Assembly: GCA_035606355.1 (NCBI GenBank)
Contig: DATNFO010000040.1
Location: 62,001 to 126,000, forward strand
Reading direction: 5' to 3'
Source of the DNA: Sulfopaludibacter sp035606355
Lineage (GTDB): Bacteria > Acidobacteriota > Terriglobia > Bryobacterales > Bryobacteraceae
Length of the DNA: 64,000 nt
Shown here piece by piece: positions 1 through 9,201 of the stretch; positions within the stretch are counted from its first letter, which is position 1; every line of letters starts with the position of its first letter. The notes beneath the pieces were generated by a model. It saw only the letters and a program-made list of their open reading frames with translations, had not been told where the DNA came from and searched no databases. The position numbers were made by a program, and so were the translations under genes.

Positions 1-2404
1 GGACGGTAGAGGCCGCGGTGACGGCTCGATCGTTCGGGATATTCGCTACGATGCGGCCGCCCGAAGTGGAGAGCAAAGGCAGCGGCTGATCGTCAAGCAG
101 CACAACGGAATCCGGCGAAGCGACGCCCTCCACCGCCACCACAATGTTCTGGTTCGGAGCGATCCGCGTGCCGTTCTGGCTGGCCGCGCTGAGCACCCCG
201 GTGATCTGCGGTGTAGTGGGCGGTATCTGGTTAAGCGCCGCAACGAAGATGTCCGAAGTTTGCGCCAGTTCATTGGTGCTGCCGAAGAAACTGGACTGGT
301 TGGATGTATCTCCGGCGAATAACACGCCGCCGTCGTCGCTTATTGCGAGTCCCGAGACCTGGAAATTGTGTGTGTCGCCGGCGTAAGTGGAAAACAGCAG
401 TGTGGAGAGATCGCGAGTCAGGCGTGCGACGAAGCCGGTGTAATAGGCGAAGCGCGTCTGGAACGCGCCGGCTAGCGGAAACGAGTTCGAGGCCGTAGTG
501 CCGCCAACGGTTACTTCGCCCGACTTACTGACGGCGATGGCCAGCGCATGCTCCCAGTTCTCGCCTTCGAGCAGAGTTGAGTTCACGATGTCATTGCCGG
601 AGATGCGCAACACGAACGCGTGATCGCCCGAATTGGCGTTCAGTGCGCCCGCGATCTGGTTGTAAAACGCGGGAACGAATTGCTGCTGGTAAGCCGCCGC
701 TGTAACGGGAAACTGCGGCGATGTGGTGTTGCCGGCGGCGTACAACAAGCCATCCGAATCCAGGGCCAGCGCCGATACGGTTGCGCCGGGCAAATCCCAC
801 TCAAAGACCGGCGTGACTCCGGGGCTGAGTCTCCAGATCCTTTCTGTTCCGCCGAGATAGGCGGTGCCGTCCGGCGTCACGGCGATGGAACGCGCGCTGC
901 CGCCGTCGATGTTCGTGCAATAGATCACTTGGGACGCCGAGGCATCGATCTTACAGGTTGCCGCGCGCGTCTGAGGTATGGAAAGAAGGCCCGTGCCGAT
1001 GAAGGTGGTGGCCGTGCCAGCGGTATAGGCATTGCCCGCCGAATCCACGGCGAGCCCCGTTACGGCGCCGCCTTGACCGAAGGTTGCCGAGTAAGTCACG
1101 CTACCCGCGGGCGACAGTTTCACCAGGAAGTTGCCGGGTACGGTCTCGGTCAGGGCGCCGGGGGTCACGGGAAAATCGGGCGAGCTGGTAGTGCCCAGCA
1201 CGTAAACGCTGCCGGACGCATCCACGGCAACCGCAGTAGCGAAGTCATAGCCGGACCCTCCCAGGTAAGTGGCCCAGATGAGATTGCCGGAAGGGTCCAG
1301 CTTCATCACGTAGCCTTCGGCGAACGCGTCGCTGGATGCCGAAAACACCACGCCGGGAGCGCCGGGCGCCGCCGCTGGAATGATGGCGAGACTCGAAACT
1401 TCAGGCGCGGCGGAGATTTTGCTGGACGTGAGAAAGCTGTCCGCGCTTACGAATACCCCGGCGGCGGTGGCTGCATAGACTTTGCCCGAGTCCAGGTCCG
1501 CTGCAATCGCGCCCGCGCCGGTAACGTTGCGAGTGAACCAGCTTACGCCGCCGTCCGTGCTTACGGCGATCCGGTCGCCGGCTTGCGATGAAGTGCAATA
1601 CACCACGCCGGCGGCATCCACTGTCACGCGGTCTGCGCGTTGGAATAGCGCTTCGAGCGCGGTCCAGGTAACGCCGTCATCGGTGCTGCGATACAGACTG
1701 CCGCTGTTGACGCCGTACACGACGTTTGCGCGAGACGGGTCGAAAGCAATGTAGCCGATCGCCTGCTGTAGAGCATTCCATTTGGCGCCTTCGTCGGTGG
1801 AGCGGAACATGCGTCCGGAGATCGTATCGGTAGCCAGCAGATTGGCGGGATTTCGTGGATCCACGGCGATTTGATCCGCGAAACCCTGATAGCGGTTTTG
1901 GCCGATGCCATTGGTACTGGCCGACCAGGTGATGCCGCCATCCAGGCTGCGGAAAATGCCGCTTCCGAATAGGGCGAAGTACGCGACGCCGTCGGCGCCC
2001 ACGGCTAACATGCCGCCATTCTGCGCGGCGGGAAGGCCTTGCGCGCCGCCGGTCCAGGTGTCGCCCAGGTCGGTGCTGCGCAGCAGTCCGCTGCTGGTAG
2101 AAGCAAGAATTGCGCGGCGGCTACCATCGACGGCTAAGGAAAAAACGCGCGCCGCGCGGTGGCTGAACATGGGAATATTGCCGCGCCACAAGTCGGAACT
2201 GCCCGGGTGTAACTGATTGACATTCGCGGGGAAGTTATAGGAGTAAGTGGTCCCGGCGACGAACAGATTACCGCCGCTATCTCGCGCCATGCCGGTTACA
2301 GTTTCGGCCTCACTGCCGCCGTACTGGTGCACCGCTCCCAGCTTAACTCCAAACGCGGGAAGGGACGCTGCGGCGAGCCAAACGAAAACAGCCCGGGACA
2401 ACAT
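1..2404 (-). CDS. Secreted SBBP/BNR beta-propeller protein, 3' end outside window
   Basis: The frame is open from an ATG at 2404 to the left edge (about 800 codons), so the C-terminus is missing. The N-terminus (MLSRAVFVWLAAASLPAFG) reads as a signal peptide. Residues of roughly 90-330 contain BNR-type blocks such as RSTDLGDTW and RSTDDGVTW. From about 380 onward there are SBBP-type repeats (GTTSSPDFPVTPGAL, GNTTSPQFPVTAAAY, GGTTASNSFPLAGAF). The last visible part (TPQITGVLSAAS) looks like the beginning of a Solibacter C-terminal domain. An extracellular or surface propeller is likely, ligand unknown. It starts 17 bases after the TonB-receptor stop on the same strand, so the two are probably co-transcribed. 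Confidence 0.85.
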   Translation of the reverse strand, partial: MLSRAVFVWLAAASLPAFGVKLGAVHQYGGSEAETVTGMARDSGGNLFVAGTTYSYNFPANVNQLHPGSSDLWRGNIPMFSHRAARVFSLAVDGSRRAILASTSSGLLRSTDLGDTWTGGAQGLPAAQNGGMLAVGADGVAYFALFGSGIFRSLDGGITWSASTNGIGQNRYQGFADQIAVDPRNPANLLATDTISGRMFRSTDEGAKWNALQQAIGYIAFDPSRANVVYGVNSGSLYRSTDDGVTWTALEALFQRADRVTVDAAGVVYCTSSQAGDRIAVSTDGGVSWFTRNVTGAGAIAADLDSGKVYAATAAGVFVSADSFLTSSKISAAPEVSSLAIIPAAAPGAPGVVFSASSDAFAEGYVMKLDPSGNLIWATYLGGSGYDFATAVAVDASGSVYVLGTTSSPDFPVTPGALTETVPGNFLVKLSPAGSVTYSATFGQGGAVTGLAVDSAGNAYTAGTATTFIGTGLLSIPQTRAATCKIDASASQVIYCTNIDGGSARSIAVTPDGTAYLGGTERIWRLSPGVTPVFEWDLPGATVSALALDSDGLLYAAGNTTSPQFPVTAAAYQQQFVPAFYNQIAGALNANSGDHAFVLRISGNDIVNSTLLEGENWEHALAIAVSKSGEVTVGGTTASNSFPLAGAFQTRFAYYTGFVARLTRDLSTLLFSTYAGDTHNFQVSGLAISDDGGVLFAGDTSNQSSFFGSTNELAQTSDIFVAALNQIPPTTPQITGVLSAASQNGTRIAPNQNIVVAVEGVASPDSVVLLDDQPLPLLSTSGGRIVANIPNDRAVTAASTV

Positions 2405-2421
2405 ACCTCAGGGTACCAGGG

Positions 2422-4917
2422 TTAGAACAGCACGTCGAAATCGGCGGTAAACCGCCGCTGGCGCTGTCCGAAGAACGTGCCGTAGGCAAAATCGCCTGTG
2501 TTGTTATGAAAGCTCTCGGGATTGAAGTGGTTCGTCAGGTTGTAAGCACTTACAGAGAGCCGGACGCTGTACTTCGGATTCACACGAATGTCTTTCGAGA
2601 CTCGCGCATCGAACGCGAAGAAGTTAGGGTAGCGGGCCGCGTTCGGGATACCCACATAGCCCTGAGCGGCATCCACGCTGTAATACGGAAAACCATTGCG
2701 ATACTCTACTACCGGAGCGATCCGGAAGCCATGAGGCAGCGGCACCAGACCCCAGGAGAGGAATCGGTTGGGCAAGTCGCCGGGTAAGTTGCCGTAGAGG
2801 TTCGGCCGGATGAAGGGAACGGGAAAGCTGCCCACGAACGTATTGAAGTCATTCAAATCGCCGCGCGACCGGCTGCGCACGTACGAGAAAAACAGAGTGC
2901 GCGTTTCGCCGAGGCGCACGCGCGTAGTGACTTCGAGTTGCCGATACCGGGCGCTGCCGGCTCCCGTGAGCTCCAGCGCGCCTTCATAAGTTACCGGGTC
3001 CGGCGGCACAACGCTCATCACCACCAGTCCGGCGGTTTGATTCTGGATATAACCGACGCGCAGGCGAACGGAATGTCCGAGTGGCTGCTCCACCTGCAGG
3101 CTGCCTGTTGCCGTCTGTGGCGAGAAATTTCCCACAGTGCCCTTGCGGAAGACAAAGCGCTCGTGAATGTTGACCACATCGAGCGCGTTGCCGATGAAGA
3201 AAGGTCCGGCGGATCGCTCGCCGGTCAGCGGATCGTAAAATGTCCACGTCTCCTTCGGAAAGCGGCTGAAGGAATAAACGTTGAGCGGCACGTGGTCATA
3301 AAAGAAGCCGAAGCCGGCGCGGACCACAGTGGCCGCATTCGCAAAGGGCGTCCAGGCGATGCCCACGCGCGGCGCCATACGGACGCTCGCCGACACTTCC
3401 TGCGATTCGGCGCGCACGCCGAGATCGAGGGCGAGCCGCGGCGAGATGCTCCAGTGGTCCTGGCCGTAGAAGGCATACTCCGTGTCCGTCAAACTATACG
3501 GACGCCCGCCGACGAAGTCGATGTGCTCCGTGAGGCGGTAGCCGGAGTTCAGAATATCGACTCCGGTCAGGTTCCGAACGCCGTGATTGGTGCTCTCCGC
3601 GACATACGAGCCCACCTTGAACGTATGAGTGCCCCAAGCCTTCGCGGAGCGGAAGGTGTAACTCGGCGCCCAGGCCAGCCGGGACGCGGTGCGCGACAAG
3701 TTGCTAAAGTAACTGCCTGCATTCCCGGTGGGAGTAACAATCAAATCGTCCTGAGTTTTACCCCATACGCGGGTGCCGAATTGCGTTCCGGAGAAGATGT
3801 TTTCCATCACTCCGCCGAATATGGTGAGGTGGTCCGAAAGCGTCACGGTGTAGTTGTGGATCGAGGCGTCCGGCGTAGTGGCGGGGGGATTGAAGTAATC
3901 GAGTCCGACGAACTCCATGCGCTGCGGCGCCACATGCGCGGTGAGTGTCATCAGGTGCTTATCGGACTGCACCCAATCGAACTGCGCAAAGGAGTTGACG
4001 CCGCTACTGCGCCGCTGATCGTTAGGGAACGGTAGCGTGATGATTTCGATCTTGCGGACCTCGTATTCGACGCCCTCTGAGAAGTAGAGCTTGCCGCGAA
4101 CGATCGGGCCTTCCACGTTGATTCGCGGAGTGGCGTCGCGCAGTCCGCGAAGATGCCAGCTTCGAATGTAGAACTCTGGGAAGGGGTCGTTCAACTCCCA
4201 CTTCCACTTATCGCCGCCGCGGCGCGTTTCCACGGACACGAGCCCCGCGGAGAACCGTCCGTACTCGGCGAGAAACGGAGTTTGATAGACATTGATGCTG
4301 TCGACGATATCGATCGGCACGGTGAGTCCGAACTGTCCGGTGGCGGGGTCGGTGACGTCGGCCGAGTTGACGATGAGAGAACTGCGGTGCTCGGCGCTGC
4401 CGGAGATTTGCAGACCGCCATCGGGCCGCCGCACCACGCCGGGGAGTAACGGAAGCGCGTCGGCGACGGTGGGCGGACGGCCTGGAAGTTCCTTGGCGGT
4501 TTGACCGGCGATGTTCTCGCTGGTCGCCGCCCCGGCTTCGACGGGCGAGGCGGAGGCGGTGACTTCGATGCTCTCCTTGTGCTGCAGTGCCGGCACAAGA
4601 GTAATTTCAACCGTGACGGTGGCGTCTTGTGCCAGTTGCAGATCGGGTTTGCGCGCCATCTCGAATCCGGGGGTCGAGGCGGTGAGCGTGTAAGTGCCCG
4701 CGGGAACGGCTGCGAACGCGGCGCGTCCGGCGGCGTCTGTATCTATCTTCGCGAACACGCCGCCGCCGCTCAGCAGTTCCAGATGCACGCCGGCGACAGG
4801 CAACTGAGCGGAATCCACTACGTTGACGAGAACGCTTCCGCCTGCGGGCGCGATCGCCGGCCAGGCGGCCGCTGCGCTGGCGGCCAGCGCCAGGGCGAGT
4901 TTGCAGATGAGGTTCAA
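2422..4917 (-). CDS. TonB-dependent receptor with N-terminal carboxypeptidase-regulatory domain (Oar-like)
   Basis: Outer-membrane receptor of about 831 residues. I chose the TTG at 4917 because it directly precedes a signal peptide (NLICKLALALAASAAAAWPA). The frame is open further upstream, but only through a palindromic repeat. Residues of about 28-105 form a CarboxypepD_reg-like Ig domain (VLVNVVDSAQLPVAGVHLEL). A plug-like domain follows (about 130-240; LPLLPGVVRRPDGGLQISG, VDSINVYQTPFLAEYG), then a long beta-barrel ending in an aromatic residue (ADFDVLF). It is shorter than many acidobacterial Oar-type proteins. Substrate cannot be read from sequence. It is followed closely by the propeller gene, a plausible surface partner. 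Confidence 0.82.
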   Translation of the reverse strand: MNLICKLALALAASAAAAWPAIAPAGGSVLVNVVDSAQLPVAGVHLELLSGGGVFAKIDTDAAGRAAFAAVPAGTYTLTASTPGFEMARKPDLQLAQDATVTVEITLVPALQHKESIEVTASASPVEAGAATSENIAGQTAKELPGRPPTVADALPLLPGVVRRPDGGLQISGSAEHRSSLIVNSADVTDPATGQFGLTVPIDIVDSINVYQTPFLAEYGRFSAGLVSVETRRGGDKWKWELNDPFPEFYIRSWHLRGLRDATPRINVEGPIVRGKLYFSEGVEYEVRKIEIITLPFPNDQRRSSGVNSFAQFDWVQSDKHLMTLTAHVAPQRMEFVGLDYFNPPATTPDASIHNYTVTLSDHLTIFGGVMENIFSGTQFGTRVWGKTQDDLIVTPTGNAGSYFSNLSRTASRLAWAPSYTFRSAKAWGTHTFKVGSYVAESTNHGVRNLTGVDILNSGYRLTEHIDFVGGRPYSLTDTEYAFYGQDHWSISPRLALDLGVRAESQEVSASVRMAPRVGIAWTPFANAATVVRAGFGFFYDHVPLNVYSFSRFPKETWTFYDPLTGERSAGPFFIGNALDVVNIHERFVFRKGTVGNFSPQTATGSLQVEQPLGHSVRLRVGYIQNQTAGLVVMSVVPPDPVTYEGALELTGAGSARYRQLEVTTRVRLGETRTLFFSYVRSRSRGDLNDFNTFVGSFPVPFIRPNLYGNLPGDLPNRFLSWGLVPLPHGFRIAPVVEYRNGFPYYSVDAAQGYVGIPNAARYPNFFAFDARVSKDIRVNPKYSVRLSVSAYNLTNHFNPESFHNNTGDFAYGTFFGQRQRRFTADFDVLF

Positions 4918-4922
4918 GCCTG

Positions 4923-4972
4923 AGCCCGCGCTCCCGCGCGGGTTAGGGACCGGGCAGGAGCCCGGCGGATAC
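4923..4972. repeat. Composite palindromic repeat, family A copy 1
   Basis: Two adjacent short palindromes: a CGCG-rich arm pair (CCCGCGCTCCCGCGCGGG) and ACCGGGCAGGAGCCCGG followed by CGGATAC. Related copies lie at 8677-8722 (inverted) and at about 25918-25966. It fills most of the gap between the receptor and the OB-fold gene and resembles REP-type elements. Confidence 0.7.
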
Positions 4973-5062
4973 CAAAACGGCTGATTTCGCGAGAGGCGTC
5001 TGGTCCAGTGGGCCGGACTGCGCTTCGCGAAGTACCCGCTGAGTGCTGGGCCGCCACGGTGC

Positions 5063-5446
5063 CTACTTCGATTCCACGCGGATCTGGTTGGTTTCGGTGA
5101 TTTCGATTTGCGGCTTGTCATTGAACAGCACGATCTTGCCGGTGACGCAGACATCTTTGTCGCGGTACGTTTCTTCCGGCGTGCCGAACTTGGAGCGGTT
5201 TTCGCCCATGATGACGGCAGTGAAGGTGTGGTTCGGATACGGCTTATCGAAATTTAAAAACGTCGGGCGCTTCGCGGAGGAATCCAGATAACGCGTGGCG
5301 GAGACTTTCCCGCAAACGGTAGCAGTCTCGTTGACGTGGTCCTTCGCGGCGGAGGAAGGGATGGTGTCCGCGGCAACCGCGATGCTCACCAGCATAGAGA
5401 CGAGGGAAAGCGGTAGGACCGCCGCCAATTTCATATTGCTCAACAT
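5063..5446 (-). CDS. Small exported OB-fold protein
   Basis: A 127-residue protein. The start at 5446 (MLSNMKLAAVLPLSLVSML) gives a clean signal peptide ending near AVAA; the second ATG at 5434 is an alternative. The mature part has the pattern of a nucleic-acid-binding-like OB fold: VCGKVSATRYLDSS, THTF-like strand (HTFTAVIMGENRSKF), DVCVTGKIVLFNDKPQIEI. In other bacteria such domains occur in small periplasmic proteins of unknown role. A longer open frame upstream (to 5947) overlaps the oppositely oriented thioredoxin gene and is not used. Function is unknown beyond the fold. Confidence 0.65.
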   Translation of the reverse strand: MLSNMKLAAVLPLSLVSMLVSIAVAADTIPSSAAKDHVNETATVCGKVSATRYLDSSAKRPTFLNFDKPYPNHTFTAVIMGENRSKFGTPEETYRDKDVCVTGKIVLFNDKPQIEITETNQIRVESK

Positions 5447-5503
5447 TTTACCGCACGGGCGGCGGCCGCGCGGTGTGCTAGCATCGGGGCAGAAAGCCTC
5501 CCT

Positions 5504-6661
5504 ATGCGATTGTTTTTCCTTCCCGCTATTGCTGTATTCGCGCTGTGCGCGCAGGAGATGCCGGACGGCAGCGTCCTGATGAAAGAGCGCGATGCCGCGC
5601 AGAAGCGTCTTCACAGCCTGGAGTTCAAAGCCTCCATGACCACCGAGATCACGCGCCAGGGGCAGACTATGAAGGTGGGCGCAGACGTGGTGAACGCGAT
5701 GGTGAATCCGGGCAAGATGCGGATCGAAACCACGGTGCAGGGCGTCAAGATGCTCACGATTTCGGACGGGCAGATGACGTATATTTTCAACGGGCTGACG
5801 AAACAGTTCGCCGTGCGCAACGCGGCGATGGGGCCGGCGGCGATGCTCTCTGCCATGGGCGTGAACAGCCTGCCGGACATGGCGAAGGTAAAGATCGCGG
5901 AGAAGACCGTGGGGAGCGAGACCATCGACGTGGGCGGCCAGAAGCACGACTGTTGGATCGTGGAGAACCGCGCCGGCGAGTTCAGCATCACCGACCCGGC
6001 GCCGATGACCGTTAAGGAAGCGGTGCTGCGCTACTGGCTGGATAAGAAGAGCAAGTTGGACGTGCAGATGACGATGGTGATGAAAATCGCCGGACCCGCC
6101 GGCGACATGGAGATGGCGCAGAAGGTGACCAAGACCGGCTTGAAGATCGACGAGGATCTCCCCGATTCCGAATTCAAGTTCACGCCGCCCGATGGCGCTC
6201 AGCTTGTGGACAACGTGATGGGCGCGGGCGTTCCATCGACCGATCTGGCGGGCAAGGATGCGCCGGCATTCGAGGTGAAGACGCTGGACGGGAAGGCGTA
6301 TTCGCTGGCATCGCTCAAGGGCAAGCCGGTGCTGCTGGATTTCTGGGCGAGTTGGTGCGGCCCCTGTCGCGCGGCGATGCCGGATGTGGAAACGGTGGCG
6401 AAGCAGTATAAGGATCAGGGGCTCGTCGTCATTGGCGTGAATACGGGCGAGGATCGGGATGTGGTGGAAGGCTTTCTGAAGAAGAGCCCGCTCGGTTATC
6501 CGGCGGTGCTCAGCGGCGACTCGGGAATTCTGGAAGCCTACAGCGTGAGCAGCTTTCCCACGTTCGTGGTCATCGGCAAAGACGGTAAAGTCGCCGCCTA
6601 TCAGGTGGGCTATCGCGATCTGGCCACCTTACGAAGCCTGGTCGCAAAAGCGGTTCAGTAG
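5504..6661 (+). CDS. Exported two-domain protein: LolA-like/DUF2092-type region plus TlpA-like thioredoxin
   Basis: 385 residues. A signal peptide (MRLFFLPAIAVFALCA) is followed by an outer-membrane-lipoprotein-carrier-like beta region (about 25-235; SLEFKASMTTEITRQGQ, ISDGQMTYIF). The C-terminus (about 250-385) is a TlpA/ResA-type thioredoxin with W284-C-G-P-C288 (FWASWCGPCRAAMP) and a cis-Pro segment (SVSSFPTFVVIG). This suggests a periplasmic thiol-disulfide reductase tethered to a lipid- or cell-surface-sensing domain. The partner is unknown. The TAG stop at 6659-6661 forms the first bases of a palindromic repeat. Confidence 0.85.
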   Translation: MRLFFLPAIAVFALCAQEMPDGSVLMKERDAAQKRLHSLEFKASMTTEITRQGQTMKVGADVVNAMVNPGKMRIETTVQGVKMLTISDGQMTYIFNGLTKQFAVRNAAMGPAAMLSAMGVNSLPDMAKVKIAEKTVGSETIDVGGQKHDCWIVENRAGEFSITDPAPMTVKEAVLRYWLDKKSKLDVQMTMVMKIAGPAGDMEMAQKVTKTGLKIDEDLPDSEFKFTPPDGAQLVDNVMGAGVPSTDLAGKDAPAFEVKTLDGKAYSLASLKGKPVLLDFWASWCGPCRAAMPDVETVAKQYKDQGLVVIGVNTGEDRDVVEGFLKKSPLGYPAVLSGDSGILEAYSVSSFPTFVVIGKDGKVAAYQVGYRDLATLRSLVAKAVQ

Positions 6662-6728
6662 CGACCGGTCTCCAGACCGGTTGCAGGCGATCGGAGTTCG
6701 CCTGTCGGAGGCGAGCGAAGCGCCGCCG
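6659..6728. repeat. Palindromic repeat, family B copy 1 (starts with the stop codon)
   Basis: TAGCGACCGGTCTCCAGACC plus its complement forms a hairpin (ACCGGTCT/AGACCGGT). It is followed by two further short inverted units (GGCGATCGGAGTTCGCC and GGAGGCGAGCGAAGCGCC). Relatives lie near 19538, 29681, 38857, 45068 and 59584. Confidence 0.7.
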
Positions 6729-6731
6729 CCA

Positions 6732-8630
6732 TCACTGTATACTGAGCACCGTTCCGCCTTGCGTAGCAGCGCCGTTGTACGTCGCGCTGATGGAGTTGTC
6801 TCCCGCGGCGGCGGAGGAGGGGACCACTACGTTGAATTGATACAGGCCCGGTGAGATAAGCCCCGCGAACGTCACTTGCGCCGCCACTCCTCCGATTGTG
6901 ACTTGCGGGAGGGCCGGCAGGCTGCCCGATTGGTGCTCAGATCCGCTCGTCACCGGCGGCTGGATGGCCCCGAAGCCGTTGGCGAAAATCAGAATCGTCT
7001 CACCCGCTTTCGCAGGCGTGCTCTGGCCGGGGAAAAGCGTCGCCGGGCCGATCAACGAACCGTCGGCATGGACCGCGACGACGTCGTGGCCGCCGTCGAA
7101 AATGAAGAACGACGGCGATTGCGCTTGCGCCTACAAGGTAGCGGGCGCGCTGGCGGCGGCATTTGCCGTAACCACAACCTGCACCGTGCCGGCAGCGAGG
7201 TCCGGCGGCGTCAGCACATTGATTTGCGTCGGGCTGACGTAATACACGAACGCTTTTTCTCCGTTCATGGTGACACTCACGCCGCTGAGCGCCGTGGGCA
7301 TGAGTCCGTTGAGGAAATCGGAGTCCTGCCAGGGACGGGTGGTGGTGGAGAGATTCGTGCCGTCGATCTCCACCCACGTATTGGCCGCGATGGTGGAGGC
7401 GCCGCCTTCGGCATTCACCACGTGACTAATCGCCGGAGCGGGCGGCCCCGCGACTCCCGGCGAAAGGAGAAATGCGGTTTGAACGCCGTTGTGAAATCCC
7501 GTGCCGATAATCTGATTTGAATCGTTGATGGCGTAGGCAAGGTCGAACGTCCACCCGGCGGCATTGGTCACCAGTGACGCGAGGTTGTATTGCTTTCCGG
7601 CGATCCAGAGCACGCTGGAGCTGACGCCGGGTTGAATGGTGAATTCCACGGGAAGTATGTTCAAGTTTGCGGGCCCGAGATAATTCGCCGTATATCCCAC
7701 CACCCAGCCCGTGGAATTGATGCCGGTGGGCGACCAACCCGATCCCAAACTGGTGGTTGTGCCGTCCGGGTTGAACTCCGTCGCGCTCCCGCCATGCACG
7801 CCGACAGCTACGCCAAGATTGTTGACGCCCACCGCGGTGCCGCCTTGTCCGTAAGTGCGCGCTTGGCCGTTCGTCCAAACTGTGGGTTCGAAATAACTGG
7901 CGTTTCGAAACCATGTGGAGCCGGCGACGTATTGGCCGTTGCGGCTGATGCCATTCGCGTTGCTGACGCAGAAGTCGGGATTGTTCCCAACGATGATCGT
8001 GGTGGTTCCGATGATGGGTTCGCAAGGGCCCGGCACGAGAAATTGCGTGACTTGCGACCCGTTCCACACACCGGCCAACTGGTAAGGCCAGGCGGAGCCG
8101 TAAAGATTGATGTTGATCTCCGGGGCGACTTGCAGCGCGACCAAACCGGTATCCGCGATGCCCACGGGTTCGGCGGCCACCTGCTGGCAGGAGCCGCAGG
8201 GCTGCGTGATGCTCAGCAGTGCCGGGGGCGTGTTGTACTGGCCGTTGATATACAGGAAGGGGTCGAAATTCACGATGACGGAAACGTCGGTGGGCCAAGC
8301 CGGGTTCGTGGTGATTCCGACCACCTCGCCGGCCGCGTTGATGCCGAACGGAATGGTAATGGCCGAACCGGGCAGCGGCGTCACCTTACCGTTTGCGTAG
8401 ATCCAACCCTGCGCCTTTCCGGTTGGTCCGGCGTGGGTGCCCTCAAAAGAGAAGTCGCTGGTGGAACTGTAGCCCACCACGGAGCCGTTGCTGGCGAGAC
8501 CGGTGGCTTGGCTGACAGCGAAGCCGGGGAGTATGCCGAGGTCCGTGGCTGTGAATTGTGGCGGAGTTTGAGAACGTAACGCGCACGGGGTAAAAATGAG
8601 CGCGGCTAATAGACACGCCGGTCGTCTCAT
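6732..8630 (-). pseudogene. HAF-repeat protein with Solibacter-type C-terminal domain, interrupted by one in-frame TAG
   Basis: The start at 8630 (MRRPACLLAALIFTPCALRS) gives a signal peptide. The body holds HAF-family extracellular repeats (GINAAGEVVGITTN, GVNNLGVAVGVHGG, GINSTGWVVGYTAN, AINDSNQIIGTGF). It then enters a TIGR03437-type domain (ISHVVNAEGGASTIAANTWV, YYVSPTQINVLTPP). A TAG at 7131-7133 stops it after SAPATL, but the same frame continues without another stop to 6732. It reads AQAQSPSFFIFDGGHDVVAV and then the rest of the domain (PAKAGETILIFANGFG, GLYQFNVVVP). A single nonsense mutation, a sequencing error or read-through would all fit. If not read through, the product is a truncated secreted protein of about 499 residues. 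Confidence 0.85.
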
Positions 8631-8676
8631 GGCTATCGATTGTACATGAGCGAGTAAGAATTCGCGGTGCGGAACA

Positions 8677-8722
8677 GTATGCGCCGGGCTCCTGCCCGGT
8701 AGCAATCCGCGCGCAGCGCGGA
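8677..8722. repeat. Composite palindromic repeat, family A copy 2 (inverted)
   Basis: GTATGCGCCGGGCTCCTGCC followed by a CCGCGCGCAGCGCGG palindrome is the inverted version of the unit at 4923-4972. It lies between divergent genes. Confidence 0.65.
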
Positions 8723-8761
8723 CGCTGAAGCTGTTCACGGTGCCTGCCTCACAAAAAGTGT

Positions 8762-8790
8762 TTGACAGGCGCGGCGGGCCGGTTTATATT
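8762..8790 (+). promoter_or_regulatory. Sigma-70-type promoter of the arsR-SRPBCC operon
   Basis: TTGACA at 8762-8767, 17 bases, then TATATT at 8785-8790. The predicted transcription start is near 8797, about 30 bases before the ATG at 8827. No clear Shine-Dalgarno sequence precedes that ATG. Confidence 0.7.
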
Positions 8791-8822
8791 TAACTCAGCA
8801 GTTAATTAGCTGGTTGGTTAAA
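8791..8822 (+). promoter_or_regulatory. Candidate ArsR-type operator
   Basis: Directly downstream of the -10 box lies the dyad TAACT-CAGC-AGTTA (8791-8804). It is followed by an imperfect TTAATTAGCTGGTTGGTTAA dyad. Position over the start of transcription fits autorepression by the ArsR protein encoded next. This is inferred from position and symmetry only. Confidence 0.5.
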
Positions 8823-8826
8823 TACC

Positions 8827-9201
8827 ATGGCGACCGACTCTCTCAGCAATACGTTTGCGGCTTTGGCCGATCCCACCCGGCGGGCCATTCTGGCTCGTTT
8901 GGTTTCGGGTGAGGCTAGCGTCACCGAACTGGCCGCGCCTTTCGATATGAGCATGCCCGCTATTTCCAAACACATCAAAGTTCTGGAACATGCGGGCTTG
9001 ATCGCTCGCGGCCGGGATGCTCAATGGCGGCCTTGCCGCATCGCTCCCGCGCCTTTGCGCGACATATCCGAATGGCTGGAGGATTACAGGCGCTTCTGGG
9101 AGGAGAGCTTCGACCGCTTGGACGATTATCTACAGGAACTGCAAGCCAAAAAGAAAGACGTGAAGGAGAAGAAGCATGGCCGTAAGCCCAAAAACCGCTA
9201 G
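8827..9201 (+). CDS. ArsR-family winged-helix transcriptional regulator
   Basis: 124 residues. The N-terminal winged helix contains FAALADPTRRAILARL and the recognition region (SVTELAAPFDMSMPAISKHI, residues of about 36-58, then KVLEHAGLI). The metal-binding cysteine motif of classical ArsR/SmtB sensors is absent. This is usual for the subgroup paired with SRPBCC proteins. The C-terminal tail is lysine-rich. Its 3' end overlaps the next gene by 26 bases in another frame, which suggests translational coupling. A good promoter with a dyad lies just upstream. Confidence 0.9.
   Translation: MATDSLSNTFAALADPTRRAILARLVSGEASVTELAAPFDMSMPAISKHIKVLEHAGLIARGRDAQWRPCRIAPAPLRDISEWLEDYRRFWEESFDRLDDYLQELQAKKKDVKEKKHGRKPKNR

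Noticed and set aside
2938..4035. Plus-strand frame of 365 codons
   Set aside because: Antisense to the TonB-dependent receptor; composition is typical of a GC-rich shadow.
5447..5947. N-terminal extension of the OB-fold protein
   Set aside because: Antisense to the thioredoxin gene, and the signal peptide starts at 5446.
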